From Legionella sp. (GTDB lineage: Bacteria; Pseudomonadota; Gammaproteobacteria; Legionellales; Legionellaceae), in assembly GCA_003507515.1 (NCBI GenBank), contig DNVL01000161.1, forward strand, positions 1 through 6,476: a stretch of 6,476 nucleotides of DNA, given 5' to 3'. Made by a program: the position numbers and the translations under genes. The notes under the pieces are model-generated. The model worked only from the letters and a program-made list of their open reading frames with translations. It did not search any database and had not been told where the DNA came from. Below, in pieces: positions 6,314 to 6,476 of this stretch; the first letter of the stretch is position 1, and every line of letters starts with the position of its first letter.

Positions 6314-6476
6314 TTGCCTCTGTCAGTCAGCCTAAGCACAATATCTAATGGAAACCCCTTCGATTCCAATCACTTCCTTTGATGGAGGCCATGTGGGAAC
6401 CACCAGATAACTAAAAGCCACCCGATGGAATTCTCTACAGCTCGACTAAAAACTAGAGAGAAAGGCCGCGCCTCAT
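6314..6476 (+). other. Non-coding tail with no recognisable feature
   Basis: I see no gene here on either strand, only reading frames of about 10-15 codons. There is no strong terminator after the oxidoreductase gene. A weak pairing TCTCTA with TAGAGA lies across a 16-base loop near 6430-6460. The segment may be the approach to a gene beyond the window. Confidence 0.5.

Overview
The window is a chromosomal housekeeping segment of a gammaproteobacterium. The gene order ffh-rpsP-rimM-trmD-rplS is the classic gammaproteobacterial translation and protein-targeting cluster, and the proteins read as close relatives of the E. coli ones. The RimM wording near its N-terminus and the small secreted protein at 5119-5397 recall Legionella or Coxiella relatives. 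Legionellales is therefore my best guess, but it rests on memory of those families and not on a search.

Layout. Positions 1-1153, minus strand: a CorB/YfjD-type CNNM transporter-associated protein (DUF21 plus CBS pair plus CorC_HlyC domain). It is read continuously in one frame and runs off the left edge, so only its last few dozen residues are missing. Positions 1154-1248: a short divergent intergenic region. Positions 1249-4585, plus strand: ffh, then rpsP, rimM, trmD and rplS. The last four are packed with 9 nt or less between them, or overlap, and form the ribosome-assembly operon, which has a plausible promoter of its own just after ffh. Positions about 4590-5066: an O6-alkylguanine-DNA alkyltransferase (Ogt/MGMT family) whose homologous frame has no normal start codon and whose 5' part contains a perfect 13-bp stem-loop. 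Positions 5119-5397: a 92-residue secreted four-cysteine protein of unknown function. Positions 5447-6313: a shikimate-dehydrogenase-like oxidoreductase that keeps the catalytic Lys/Asp pair but has lost the usual shikimate-binding residues. Positions 6314-6476: no recognisable gene.

How the genes work together. Ffh carries ribosome-nascent chains to the membrane. RpsP and RplS are structural proteins of the small and large subunits, RimM matures the 30S head, and TrmD makes the m1G37 modification that keeps tRNAs in frame. The genes after rplS (DNA repair, secreted protein, oxidoreductase) have no evident functional link to the operon and look like separate neighbours.

I see no mobile element, CRISPR array, tRNA, rRNA or toxin-antitoxin module, and nothing that amounts to a new multi-gene system. 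The points most worth following are the altered active site of the AroE-like protein and the unusual start and RNA structure of the alkyltransferase gene.
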